This document shows positions 1-7,401 of a DNA stretch of 7,401 nucleotides, one piece after another. The DNA comes from Trueperaceae bacterium (GTDB taxonomy: Bacteria > Deinococcota > Deinococci > Deinococcales > Trueperaceae). The notes beneath the pieces were generated by a model, which saw nothing but the letters and a program-made list of their open reading frames with translations, was not told where the DNA came from and did no database searches. The stretch is taken from assembly GCA_007128755.1 (NCBI GenBank), contig SKWV01000215.1, positions 1 to 7,401 of the forward strand. Reading direction: 5' to 3'. The translations under genes were made by a program, and so were the position numbers. How positions within the stretch are numbered: position 1 is the first letter of the stretch; every line of letters begins with the position of its first letter.

Positions 1-671
1 AGGGCGAGCCACGCGGCGACGTGCAGCACGGCCGCGGCGCGCCGCGCGGTCGTCGCGCCGAAGCGCGCCGGCACGCTGTGGACGCCGCTCCGGCGATCGA
101 ACGCCTCGTCCAGGAGGGCGTACACGATGTCGAACCCCGTGATCCACAGCGCCACGCCGGCCCACAAGGCCCAGGTGGCGGCCGCGAAGGAGCCGGTGAC
201 GGCGATCCAGCCACCGGCGGCGGCGGCCCCGACCGTCACCCCGAGGATCGCGTGGCAGGTCCAGGTGAAGCGCTTGGCGTACGGGTAGAGCGTCAGGAAG
301 ACGACCGCGACGGGCAAGAGCGCCAGCGTCAGCGGGTTCAGGGCCCAGCCGGCCACCGCCAGCGCGGCCAGGCCGGCCAGGCCGAGCGCGATCGCGTCGC
401 GCCGCCGGACCACGCCGGCCGGGATCTCGCGATCGGCGGTGCGGGGGTTCTGCGCGTCGATGGCGGCATCGATCACGCGGTTCGCCGCCATCGAGGCGGT
501 GCGCGCCCCGACCATCGCCAGCGTGATCCACCCGAACACGTCCCACCCGGGCGCCCCTCCCGCCGCCAGCAGCATGCCGACGTAGGCGAACGGAAGGGCG
601 AACAGCGTGTGCTGGAAGCGCACCAGCCGGAGGTACGAGACGAGCCGGCGCGGGGGCGGTGGGGCGATCAT
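1..671 (-). CDS. UbiA-family polyprenyltransferase, MqnP-like (3' end cut off by the window)
   Basis: Integral-membrane enzyme that transfers a polyprenyl chain to an aromatic acid during quinone synthesis. The first 223 codons are visible and the C-terminus lies beyond base 1. The first Asp-rich motif is N64-x3-D68-x3-D72, followed by NPRTADREIPAG; the second is D181-x2-Y184-x3-D188-x3-D192, followed by GVHSVPARFG. These bind the Mg-diphosphate of the prenyl donor. Hydrophobic stretches at about 22-37, 45-60 and 90-125 fit membrane helices. The form FDIVYALLDEAFDRRSGVHS resembles UbiA homologues assigned to the futalosine menaquinone pathway (MqnP) more than E. coli UbiA; this is inference from remembered family motifs. 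The start is ATG 671: an in-frame TGA, which is also the stop of the upstream radical SAM gene, lies 36 bases before it, and no other start codon intervenes. There is no clear Shine-Dalgarno, but an extended -10 box lies 7 bases upstream. Family membership is secure; the exact substrate is not. Confidence 0.9.
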   Translation of the reverse strand, partial: MIAPPPPRRLVSYLRLVRFQHTLFALPFAYVGMLLAAGGAPGWDVFGWITLAMVGARTASMAANRVIDAAIDAQNPRTADREIPAGVVRRRDAIALGLAGLAALAVAGWALNPLTLALLPVAVVFLTLYPYAKRFTWTCHAILGVTVGAAAAGGWIAVTGSFAAATWALWAGVALWITGFDIVYALLDEAFDRRSGVHSVPARFGATTARRAAAVLHVAAWLA

Positions 672-678
672 GGCTGGG

Positions 679-687
679 AGGCTACCA
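679..687 (-). promoter_or_regulatory. Candidate extended -10 promoter for a leaderless prenyltransferase mRNA
   Basis: The minus strand reads TGGTAGCCT, matching TGn-TAnnnT, with 7 bases between the box and ATG 671. Transcription would start at or next to the A of the ATG. The 36-base gap holds no convincing Shine-Dalgarno sequence and no recognisable -35 box. The same arrangement recurs before two other genes in this window. Confidence 0.45.
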
Positions 688-707
688 CCGGGCGCACCGC
701 GGCCGCG

Positions 708-2120
708 TCAGTGCTGGCGAGCGGCTTCCTTGACCGCGTGGGTCGAGAAACCGAACTGCTGCCGGCGCAGCGCGTCGCCGGCGGGACCGGCGAGGATCGT
801 GTCGACGAGCTCGCGCAGGTCGCGGCCGCCGACGGCGACGTCCATGCGCAACTCGTCGCGCACGTCCGCGAGCGTGCGCTCGTCGAGGAACGACTCCGTG
901 CCGTACTTGAGCATGCTGGGCGACAGCAGCACGAGATCGGCCTCGCCCGGGGCGATCTGGGTGAGCAGGTCGCGGCCCGCGAGCAGACCCGCCACCGTGG
1001 TGACGGCCCCGAACGACCGGTTCGTGATGGCCCGCACCTCGAGCTCGAGGCCCTCGATGGCGGCGAGCGGTGCCAACGCCTCGCGCAGCACGGGCGCGAA
1101 CAGCCTCCCGGTCGCACAGATCACGCGGCGCGGCGCGGGCAACCGCTCGGGCAGGGGCGCGTCGCCGTACCCGGAGCCGAGGAAGTCCCGGACCATGCCG
1201 ACGCCGTTCTCGAGCATGACGAAGCCCTCGTAGGCGTCGGCCTCGGGCAACGGTCGCCCCGCGGTCAGGTAGAACTCGTCGGAGAGGAAGACGAAACGCG
1301 TGCCGCGCTCGGCGAGCCGATCCGCCGCGAAGGCCTCGACCTGATCGACGAGGTCGGCCGCCTGCTCGGGCGTGTACGGCGCCAGGTCGGGGAGGTTGAC
1401 GCGGTGGTCGGTCAGCCCGACCGGCACGACCGCCACCGCCTGGACGTTGGGGCGCTCGGCGAGGTAGGCGAGCGTCGCTCCGAGGGCGTCGCCGTCGTTG
1501 CGGCCTGGCAACGCCACCACCTGCGTGAAGATGTCGATGGCCTCCAGCCGCTCGATCATGTGGCGGATCTGCGTGGTCGCCGGGTCCTTGACCTTCGAGC
1601 TCCACCACTTCATCATGTCGCGCCTGAGGTCCTCGTCGGCGGTGTGCACCGAGACGTAGAGCGGCGACAGGTGCTCGTCCAGGATCCGCTGGACGTCCTC
1701 CTCGCTGAGGTTGGTGAGCGTCACGAACGAGCCGTAGAGGAAGCTGGTGCGGAAGTCGTCGTCCATGACGTAGAGGCTCTTGCGGAAGCCCTGCGGCATC
1801 TGGTGGATGTAGCAGAAGTCGCACTTGTTCGCGCACAACCGCAGCCCGTCGAAGATGACGTCGTCGAACTCGAGCCCGGGGTCCTCCCAGGAGACGGCGA
1901 AGGAGGCGACCACGCCCTCGGGACTCGCGGCGTCGAGCACGACCTCGCCGAGCGCGAGCTCGCGACGGTAGGCGAGCACGTCAGGTACCCAGCGCCCGTT
2001 GACGCGCAGGAGCGACCATCCGGGCCCCAGACCGGCCGCGGCCGCGGGTGATCCGGGCACGACGTCGCGGATGGGTGCGACGTACGGGGCGTCCAGGGGG
2101 TGTCGGGGGGCGTTCGGCAT
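708..2120 (-). CDS. PDZ / radical SAM / DUF512 protein of unknown function
   Basis: A 470-residue protein with three parts. A PDZ-like N-terminus spans about 12-60 (IRDVVPGSPAAAAGLGPGW). A radical SAM-like core spans about 85-250, with Cys96, Cys100 and Cys103 (CANKCDFCY, the Cx3Cx2C pattern that ligates a 4Fe-4S cluster and S-adenosylmethionine). The C-terminal DUF512 region follows, with SDEFYLTAGRPLP, LENGVGMV, NRSFGAVTTVAGLLAGRDLL and SPSMLKYG. Other family-typical blocks are PLYVSVHTADEDLRR and VVPVGLTDHR. The length fits the family, found in clostridia, cyanobacteria, actinobacteria and Deinococcota. No reaction is established to my knowledge; a cytosolic Fe-S oxidoreductase or radical enzyme is the fair inference. 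An in-frame TTG at 2129 would add three residues, but ATG 2120 is preferred because an extended -10 box lies 8 bases before it and overlaps that TTG. The gene lies 70 bases after the upstream hypothetical gene and 36 bases before the prenyltransferase. Confidence 0.93.
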   Translation of the reverse strand: MPNAPRHPLDAPYVAPIRDVVPGSPAAAAGLGPGWSLLRVNGRWVPDVLAYRRELALGEVVLDAASPEGVVASFAVSWEDPGLEFDDVIFDGLRLCANKCDFCYIHQMPQGFRKSLYVMDDDFRTSFLYGSFVTLTNLSEEDVQRILDEHLSPLYVSVHTADEDLRRDMMKWWSSKVKDPATTQIRHMIERLEAIDIFTQVVALPGRNDGDALGATLAYLAERPNVQAVAVVPVGLTDHRVNLPDLAPYTPEQAADLVDQVEAFAADRLAERGTRFVFLSDEFYLTAGRPLPEADAYEGFVMLENGVGMVRDFLGSGYGDAPLPERLPAPRRVICATGRLFAPVLREALAPLAAIEGLELEVRAITNRSFGAVTTVAGLLAGRDLLTQIAPGEADLVLLSPSMLKYGTESFLDERTLADVRDELRMDVAVGGRDLRELVDTILAGPAGDALRRQQFGFSTHAVKEAARQH

Positions 2121-2128
2121 GAGCGGCA

Positions 2129-2137
2129 AGCCTACCA
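2129..2137 (-). promoter_or_regulatory. Candidate extended -10 promoter for the DUF512 gene
   Basis: The minus strand reads TGGTAGGCT, a TGn-TAnnnT match 8 bases before ATG 2120, so the mRNA would be leaderless or nearly so. GGTAGG inside it could be read as a weak Shine-Dalgarno, but its 10-base spacing is long. The box covers the alternative TTG start at 2129, which argues against that start. No -35 element is recognisable. Confidence 0.45.
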
Positions 2138-2190
2138 GACGCGCTCGAGGGCGAGGCGCGGCCCGGCGACGCGGCTCGGACCGGCGCGGG

Positions 2191-2676
2191 TCAGACCTGG
2201 TCGTCGGCAGCCGACGTAGTGCGGGCCGCCGTCCGGGGCAAGACGAACCCGTGGACGGGCGCCCGCGAGACGAAGCGCACGCGGTCGCCGATCCCGACGT
2301 CGGGGAAGGCGCCGGTCATGCCGACGACGAGCGTCGTGCCGGCATCCACCACCAGGAAGGGCTCGTCGCACTCGCGGACGACGCCGTCGACGGCGAGGGC
2401 GCTCACCCCCACCACCTCGATGCGGCTCGTTCGCACGTCCGGCTCGCCGTCGAGGCGCTCGAGGGCGTCGCACTCGAGGTTGAGGATCACGCGCGCCGGG
2501 CCGCTCGCGGCGAGGTACGGGCCCGTCCGCTCGAACACGTGGACGGCGACGCCGTCGACCAGGCACTCGAGCAGGGGGCTCCCCTCGAGGCGGCCGGCGA
2601 GCGTCACCTCGGCGGCAGAGGCCCTGAACCTCGTCACGAACCCTTCGACCGACTCCTCGAACACGGCCTGCATCAT
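2191..2676 (-). CDS. Conserved-looking hypothetical protein, 161 aa
   Basis: I do not recognise this family. The protein is small and acidic, has no signal peptide or membrane helix, and alternates short hydrophobic runs with charged turns (for example VDGVAVHVFER, TTLVVGMTG, GDRVRFVSR), suggesting a mostly beta fold. Three cysteines (38, 69 and 103) are scattered and form no metal motif. The last dozen residues are low-complexity Ala/Thr/Asp. Coding status is supported by codon composition like its neighbours, by an intact frame and by filling the space between the DUF512 gene (70 bases downstream) and the divergent zinc-ribbon gene (148 bases upstream). The start is taken as the first of two adjacent ATG codons; there is no good Shine-Dalgarno or nearby -10 box, so an internal GTG (codon 14, preceded by GAAGG) is possible. 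It may be transcribed with the DUF512 gene. Confidence 0.7.
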   Translation of the reverse strand: MMQAVFEESVEGFVTRFRASAAEVTLAGRLEGSPLLECLVDGVAVHVFERTGPYLAASGPARVILNLECDALERLDGEPDVRTSRIEVVGVSALAVDGVVRECDEPFLVVDAGTTLVVGMTGAFPDVGIGDRVRFVSRAPVHGFVLPRTAARTTSAADDQV

Positions 2677-2728
2677 ACGTGCCGCGCGCCCGCGTCACGG
2701 CCTACGGCGGGGAACACCCCGGACGCAG

Positions 2729-2737
2729 TGCTACACT
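2729..2737 (+). promoter_or_regulatory. Extended -10 promoter of the zinc-ribbon gene
   Basis: TGCTACACT matches the extended -10 consensus TGn-TATAAT, with four of six bases in the hexamer including the key TA and final T. No -35 match is visible 16 to 18 bases upstream, as is usual for extended -10 promoters. The start of transcription would be near 2744, giving a leader of about 80 bases before ATG 2825. It sits in the 148-base divergent gap shared with the hypothetical gene. Confidence 0.5.
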
Positions 2738-2775
2738 CGAGAGCGTGAAGCGAGAACCCGACTTGGCTCCCATGG

Positions 2776-2805
2776 CGCTCCGTGTGGCTTCGGCCGCACG
2801 GAGCG
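2776..2805 (+). other. Strong UUCG-capped hairpin in the 5' leader of the zinc-ribbon gene
   Basis: Bases 2776-2788 pair with 2793-2805 to give an uninterrupted 13-bp stem (12 Watson-Crick pairs and one U-G) closed by a UUCG tetraloop on a C-G pair. Two more G-U pairs can extend it at the base. TTTGCTT follows at 2806-2812 and the ribbon gene's GGAGGAGG at 2813-2820. The stem could act as an attenuator (intrinsic-terminator-like, though the T run is short and interrupted), as a 5' stabiliser, or as a structure keeping the ribosome binding site open. The structure is directly visible; its function is inference. Confidence 0.65.
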
Positions 2806-2812
2806 TTTGCTT

Positions 2813-2820
2813 GGAGGAGG
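2813..2820 (+). promoter_or_regulatory. Strong ribosome binding site of the zinc-ribbon gene
   Basis: GGAGGAGG lies 4 bases before ATG 2825; counting the first GGAGG, the spacing is 7 bases. It fixes this ATG as the start and rules out the upstream GTG codons in the same leader. It is the clearest Shine-Dalgarno in the window, in contrast to the apparently leaderless genes. Confidence 0.85.
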
Positions 2821-2824
2821 CCCC

Positions 2825-3529
2825 ATGCTCAAGACGCTGAGCACCGTCCAAGCCCTCGACCTCGAGATCGACGCTCTGGACGCCGAACGCGCCCAGACGC
2901 CACCCGCCCTGATCGAAGCCCGGGCTCGCGAACGCCAGCTGACGGCCGAGATCACGCAGCGACGCACCGAGGAGGAGGCGCTGCGCCGACGCGTGCAAGC
3001 CGCCGAGCTCGAGCTCAAGTCGCTGCAGGAACGCCGCAAGGAGGCGACCGAAGGCGCGCTGCGGGCCGCGACGGGCAAGGAGGCGTCGCAGTACCAGAAC
3101 CAGGAGCTGCAGTTCGCCACGCGCGCCCAGGAGCTCGAAGAAGACACCCTCCCGCTCATGGAGGAGCTCGAGACGCGTGAAGAGGGCGTCGCGGCGCTGC
3201 AGGCGCAGCTCGACGAGCTCGCGCCCGAGCTCGAGATGCTGGCCTCGGAAGAGGACGCCAGGCTCGTGGAGCTCGACGAGCGCCTGAACGAGCTGCGCGG
3301 TCGCCGGGACGCGCTCGCGCGCTCGATCGATGCGGCGCTCCTGAAGCAGTACGAGCAGGTCCGGCGCGCACGGCGCGGCCTCGGTCTCGTCTCCGTCGTC
3401 GGCTCTCAACGCTGCGGCGGCTGCAACGTCAGGCTTCCGATCATCGTGATGCAGAAGGTGCGCAAGGGCGAGGGCACCACGCGCTGCCCCTCGTGCGGCC
3501 GGATCCTGTGGGACGCCGAAGCGGCCTGA
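2825..3529 (+). CDS. Coiled-coil C4-type zinc-ribbon protein (COG1579 family)
   Basis: A 234-residue cytosolic protein. Residues about 5-180 are almost entirely charged heptad-like helix (runs of E, R, L, A and Q), predicted to form a long antiparallel coiled-coil hairpin. The C-terminus is a zinc ribbon with Cys197-x2-Cys200 and Cys221-x2-Cys224 (RCGGCNVRLP and RCPSCGRILW). This is the layout of COG1579 proteins such as H. pylori HP0958 (FlgZ) and chlamydial CT398/CdsZ, which act as adaptors binding sigma factors, RNA or secretion parts. Whether the role here is the same is unknown; no flagellar or secretion gene is nearby. The conserved stretch GKEASQYQNQE (84-94) between the helices fits the family. 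All four zinc ligands are present and the length is typical. It is the only plus-strand gene, with its own promoter, a hairpin leader and a strong ribosome binding site, and it ends at a terminator-like hairpin shared with the convergent peptidase gene. Confidence 0.93.
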   Translation: MLKTLSTVQALDLEIDALDAERAQTPPALIEARARERQLTAEITQRRTEEEALRRRVQAAELELKSLQERRKEATEGALRAATGKEASQYQNQELQFATRAQELEEDTLPLMEELETREEGVAALQAQLDELAPELEMLASEEDARLVELDERLNELRGRRDALARSIDAALLKQYEQVRRARRGLGLVSVVGSQRCGGCNVRLPIIVMQKVRKGEGTTRCPSCGRILWDAEAA

Positions 3530-3565
3530 GCGCCAGCATGCGCACGGCCGACGACTGAGCTCGTG

Positions 3566-3595
3566 AGACGGCGCGACCCTCGGGTCGCGCCGTCT
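3566..3595. terminator. Bidirectional terminator-like inverted repeat between convergent genes
   Basis: Arms 3566-3579 and 3582-3595 are perfectly complementary over 14 bp (AGACGGCGCGACCC and its complement) with only TC between them, so the real loop is about four bases. The repeat lies in the 66-base gap between the zinc-ribbon stop (3529) and the peptidase stop (TGA at 3598-3596), exactly where both transcripts must end. The T runs on either side are poor, so termination may depend mostly on stem strength or on Rho. Confidence 0.75.
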
Positions 3596-4600
3596 TCAGC
3601 GCAGCTCGCCCAGCGGATCGATCGCCGTGCCGCTCACGTGCAGCTCGAAGTGCAGGTGCGGACCCGTCGAGAGGCCCGTCGAGCCGATGAGCGCGATCCG
3701 CTCTCCCTGGTTCACGTACTGACCGACGGACACGAGCAGGCGGCTGGCGTGCGCGTACCACGTCTCGGCGCCGCCGGCGTGGCGGATGCGCACGAGGTTG
3801 CCGTACCCGCGCGTCGACCACCCGGAGAACGTGACGGTGCCCGAGCGGGCCGCGATGATCGGCGTCCCCGTGGGGGCGGCGACGTCGATGCCGCGGTGGA
3901 AGTTCGAGGTGCCCATGCCCAGGTTGCGACGGCCGAAGTAGCTCGTGAGGCGGCCGTGGACGGGCCAGATGTAGCGGTTCTCCTCTTCCCGCACGCGCGC
4001 GAGCCGCTCGAGCGAACCGCTCGGCTGCACGCCCGGCAGGAACAGCAGCATGCCCGGACGGAGGTCGAAGGGGCTCCTGATGCCGTTCGCGCGCGCGACC
4101 GTCGCCGCGTCGGCACCGTGGTGCTCGATGAGGTCGGCCAGCTCCGAGGGGTCGAAGAGCGTGACGACGAGGCCTTCGCCGGGTGGGATGAGCAGCTCGA
4201 CGCCGGTCGGGAGTCGATCGAGCGACGACAGGTCGGGGTTGGCGCCGACGAGCGCGGCGATGCTGATGCCGTAGCGCGCGACGATGCCGGAGAGCGTCTC
4301 GCCCGTCCCCAACACGTGCCGCCTGAAGCCGGGAGGCGGGTCGGGCGCGGCCTCGACGATGCCGCCCGTGGCCTCGCCGAGCGGCACGCGCAGGACGTCG
4401 CCCGGGCGGATCAGGTTGCTCGCGCCGAGGCCGTTGGCGGCGCGCAGCGCCTCGGTGCCGATGCGGTAGCGGTGGGCGATCTCGCCGAGGCTCTCGCCGC
4501 TCTGCACGGTGACGACGCCGTATCCGCCGGCGAGCGCGCCGGAGGCGAGCGCCAGCACGAGCGCGAGGAGCAGGAACCGATGCCGGGGAGGGCGCGTCAC
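3596..4600 (-). CDS. Secreted LysM and M23 (LytM-type) cell-wall metallopeptidase
   Basis: An exported peptidoglycan hydrolase of 334 residues from GTG 4600. The signal peptide is MTRPPRHRFLLLALVLALASGALA, cut by signal peptidase I near residue 24; there is no lipobox Cys. Two LysM repeats follow at about 28-74 (VVTVQSGESLGEIAHRYRIG) and 93-138 (HVLGTGETLSGIVARYGIS), and a degenerate third at about 146-191 has DPSEL where GDTL is expected. The M23 domain spans 210-334 with all zinc and catalytic residues: H235 and D239 (HRGID), H284 (WYAH), and H315 and H317 (HLHFE). It should therefore be active, unlike degenerate EnvC- or NlpD-type activators. Cleaving peptide cross-links during growth or division is inferred. 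An in-frame GTG at 4651 would add 17 residues before the signal peptide; GTG 4600 gives a normal export signal, and a weak TACGGT -10-like box at 4641-4636 lies between the two. The gene is 90 bases after the mutase small subunit. Confidence 0.92.
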   Translation of the reverse strand: MTRPPRHRFLLLALVLALASGALAGGYGVVTVQSGESLGEIAHRYRIGTEALRAANGLGASNLIRPGDVLRVPLGEATGGIVEAAPDPPPGFRRHVLGTGETLSGIVARYGISIAALVGANPDLSSLDRLPTGVELLIPPGEGLVVTLFDPSELADLIEHHGADAATVARANGIRSPFDLRPGMLLFLPGVQPSGSLERLARVREEENRYIWPVHGRLTSYFGRRNLGMGTSNFHRGIDVAAPTGTPIIAARSGTVTFSGWSTRGYGNLVRIRHAGGAETWYAHASRLLVSVGQYVNQGERIALIGSTGLSTGPHLHFELHVSGTAIDPLGELR

Positions 4601-4690
4601 CTCGTCGTGCGGCTTCCGCAGATCATCACACGTCGACCGTAACGACGACACATGAGAGCGCGGTGAGTGTGGCGGAGTGCGTGCTGGCGC

Positions 4691-5109
4691 TCATCCCTCC
4701 GACTCGGCGCGCCGCCTGGTGGGCACCGTCTCACGAAGGTACGCCACCACGTCCTGGGTGGACGTCCCGGGCGTGAACACGCGCGCCACGCCGAGCTCAC
4801 GCAGGGCCGGCAGGTCTTGATCCGGGACGATGCCGCCGCCGAACAGGAGCACGTCGTCGGCGCCGCGCTGGCGCAGCAGCTCCGACACCTCGCGGAAGTA
4901 GTGCATGTGCGCACCCGAGAGCACGGAGAGGCCGACCGCGTCGACGTCCTCTTGCACCGCGGCGTTGACGATCATCTCGGCGGTCTGCCGCAGGCCGGTG
5001 TAGACGACCTCCATGCCCGCGTCGCGCAGGGCGCGCGCGATGACCTTGGCGCCGCGGTCGTGGCCGTCGAGACCGGGCTTGGCGATGAGGACGCGGATGG
5101 GGTGGTCGC

Positions 5110-5113
<4 letters not shown>
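4691..5113 (-). CDS. Acyl-CoA mutase small, B12-binding subunit (IcmB-like)
   Basis: A 140-residue cobalamin-binding subunit of a coenzyme-B12-dependent acyl-CoA mutase. It carries the base-off/His-on signature D16-x-H18-x2-G21 (GLDGHDRG), where H18 is the lower cobalt ligand, then S63-x-L65 (LSVLSGAH) and G92-G93-G94 (FGGGIVPDQD), all holding the nucleotide tail. The fold is a single flavodoxin-like domain, about the length of Streptomyces IcmB (136 residues) and of stand-alone archaeal small subunits. Its ATG overlaps the TGA of the large subunit in ATGA, with GAGGAG 11 bases upstream inside that gene, so translation is probably coupled and the subunits made in matched amounts. It assembles with the large subunit to place B12 over the substrate barrel. 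No terminator is clear before the following peptidase gene. Confidence 0.95.
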
Positions 5114-6807
<1,694 letters not shown>

Positions 6808-6812
6808 GCGCC

Positions 6813-6821
6813 ATGCTAGCA
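6813..6821 (-). promoter_or_regulatory. Candidate extended -10 promoter for the mutase operon
   Basis: The minus strand reads TGCTAGCAT (TGn-TAnnnT), with 5 bases between it and ATG 6807, so the mRNA would be leaderless or nearly so. It would allow the two mutase subunit genes to be expressed apart from the YgfZ-like gene upstream. No Shine-Dalgarno sits before this ATG and no -35 box is visible. It supports ATG 6807 over the upstream GTG 6852. Confidence 0.45.
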
Positions 6822-6853
6822 CCGGGCCCGACGGCGCTCGGGCCACGCTCACA

Positions 6854-7401
6854 TCAGCCGGGGGCCTGCAGCGCGCCGCCTGGCACCGCGGTCGTCCCGA
6901 GCGTCGTGAGGGTGGCGTCCGCCGGCACGTCGAGCCGCAGCACCGCCAGGGCCTGCCAGCCTGCCGTCGCCGTCCAGGCGGCCGTCCCCACCCGCCCGAC
7001 CGGCTTGCCGTCGCCGCCGACGACGCTCCGGTCGGTCGTGTCGACGGGAGCGCCGGCGAGCCGCAAGCGGACGGGGCCGCGCCGCAGCGACCCGCGCGCC
7101 TCGATGCGGGCCATGATCTCCTGGCCGAGGTAGCAGCCCTTGCGGTACGAGAGCCGGCCGCCCAAGCCCGCCTCCTGCGGGAGCGCCTCCTCTCCTTCGA
7201 ACGCGCTGCTCGCGATGCCGGCCTCGATGCGCGCCGCGGCGAGGGCGACCTCGCCCACGGTCCGGAACCCGGCGGCGCCGAGCGCCTCCATGAGCACGCT
7301 CAGGTCGCGCGCGAGGACGTGCACGTCGATCGACGCGACGAGCGCGCGCCGGCGCGCGTGCAGCAGCACGGCCGCCCCCGCGAACGGCACTTCGACGCAG
7401 G
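6854..7401 (-). CDS. YgfZ/GcvT-like folate-binding protein (5' end cut off by the window)
   Basis: The last 182 residues of a cytosolic tetrahydrofolate-binding protein of the YgfZ (COG0354) family, which supports assembly or repair of Fe-S enzymes. The diagnostic signature is visible as RKGCYLGQEIMARIEARG, matching the KGCYxGQE motif whose Cys is required in E. coli YgfZ; it lies about 90 residues into the visible part. It is preceded by RIEAGIASSAFEGEEALPQEAGL, also typical, where GcvT proper has a different substrate loop. The C-terminal beta-barrel domain is present (PVRLRLAG and onwards). The frame is open through base 7401, so the true start lies outside; a GTG at 7390 is internal. The stop at 6856-6854 is 46 bases before the mutase ATG, so read-through into the mutase genes is likely. 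The folate role is family knowledge; any link to the mutase is inference from position alone. Confidence 0.9.
   Translation of the reverse strand, partial: CVEVPFAGAAVLLHARRRALVASIDVHVLARDLSVLMEALGAAGFRTVGEVALAAARIEAGIASSAFEGEEALPQEAGLGGRLSYRKGCYLGQEIMARIEARGSLRRGPVRLRLAGAPVDTTDRSVVGGDGKPVGRVGTAAWTATAGWQALAVLRLDVPADATLTTLGTTAVPGGALQAPG

Noticed and set aside
21..2051. A 676-codon open frame on the plus strand opposite the prenyltransferase and DUF512 genes
   Set aside because: Its translation is low-complexity Arg/Gly/Val/Glu/Asp-rich text with no domain, and it runs antisense to two clearly recognised genes; long antisense frames are expected in DNA this GC-rich.
2121..2190. GC-rich repeats of GGCGCGG/GCGCGG type between the hypothetical and DUF512 genes, as a possible hairpin
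   Set aside because: The copies are mostly direct rather than inverted, and no stem longer than a few base pairs forms.
2219..2824. A long N-terminal extension of the zinc-ribbon protein from an upstream in-frame start at 2219
   Set aside because: It would run antisense through the 161-residue gene and across the promoter and hairpin; the strong ribosome binding site and homology both start at ATG 2825.
3563..4642. A 359-codon plus-strand frame opposite the LysM/M23 gene
   Set aside because: It is an antisense shadow of a gene with signal peptide and full catalytic motifs, and it starts inside the terminator-like repeat.
4601..4654. An 18-codon ATG frame upstream of the peptidase gene as a leader peptide
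   Set aside because: It has no ribosome binding site and no residue bias suggesting attenuation; it is most likely chance.

Overview
This is a 7.4 kb stretch of very GC-rich (roughly 70% by eye), tightly packed bacterial chromosome with eight protein-coding genes. Seven read leftward on the minus strand and one, a zinc-ribbon protein, reads rightward. I see no mobile elements, tRNA or rRNA genes, or CRISPR repeats. The most likely source is a GC-rich member of Deinococcota, perhaps of the Trueperaceae type. This is an inference from the gene set and from extended -10 boxes set 5 to 8 bases before ATG codons, a leaderless-mRNA layout known in Deinococcus. Actinobacteria also use leaderless mRNAs, so the phylum is not certain.

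Right part (4691 to 7401, minus): the cut-off end of a YgfZ/GcvT-like folate-binding protein is followed by a two-subunit coenzyme-B12 acyl-CoA mutase. Its 565-residue catalytic subunit and 140-residue B12-binding subunit overlap by ATGA. Automatic annotation would probably say methylmalonyl-CoA mutase. However, the two residues that set substrate choice in this family are Phe and Gln, the isobutyryl-CoA mutase pair, and the subunit sizes match IcmA and IcmB. The likely reaction is isobutyryl-CoA to and from n-butyryl-CoA, linking valine breakdown to straight-chain acyl-CoA metabolism.

Middle (2677 to 4651): an exported LysM plus M23 cell-wall peptidase (minus) converges with a coiled-coil/C4 zinc-ribbon protein of the COG1579 type (plus). 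A near-perfect 14-bp inverted repeat in the 66-base gap probably terminates both. The zinc-ribbon gene has an extended -10, an approximately 80-base leader with a strong UUCG-capped hairpin, and a strong ribosome binding site.

Left part (1 to 2676, minus): an unrecognised 161-residue protein, a PDZ/radical SAM/DUF512 protein of unknown function, and the cut-off start of a UbiA-family prenyltransferase. The latter most resembles the enzymes assigned to futalosine-pathway menaquinone synthesis (MqnP). They may be co-transcribed, but the DUF512 and prenyltransferase genes each also have a promoter-like box directly before the start codon.

The window is mostly housekeeping and central metabolism. 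I did not find a clear new multi-gene system. The best leads are the repeated leaderless-promoter pattern, the likely misannotation of the mutase, and the hairpin leader of the zinc-ribbon gene.
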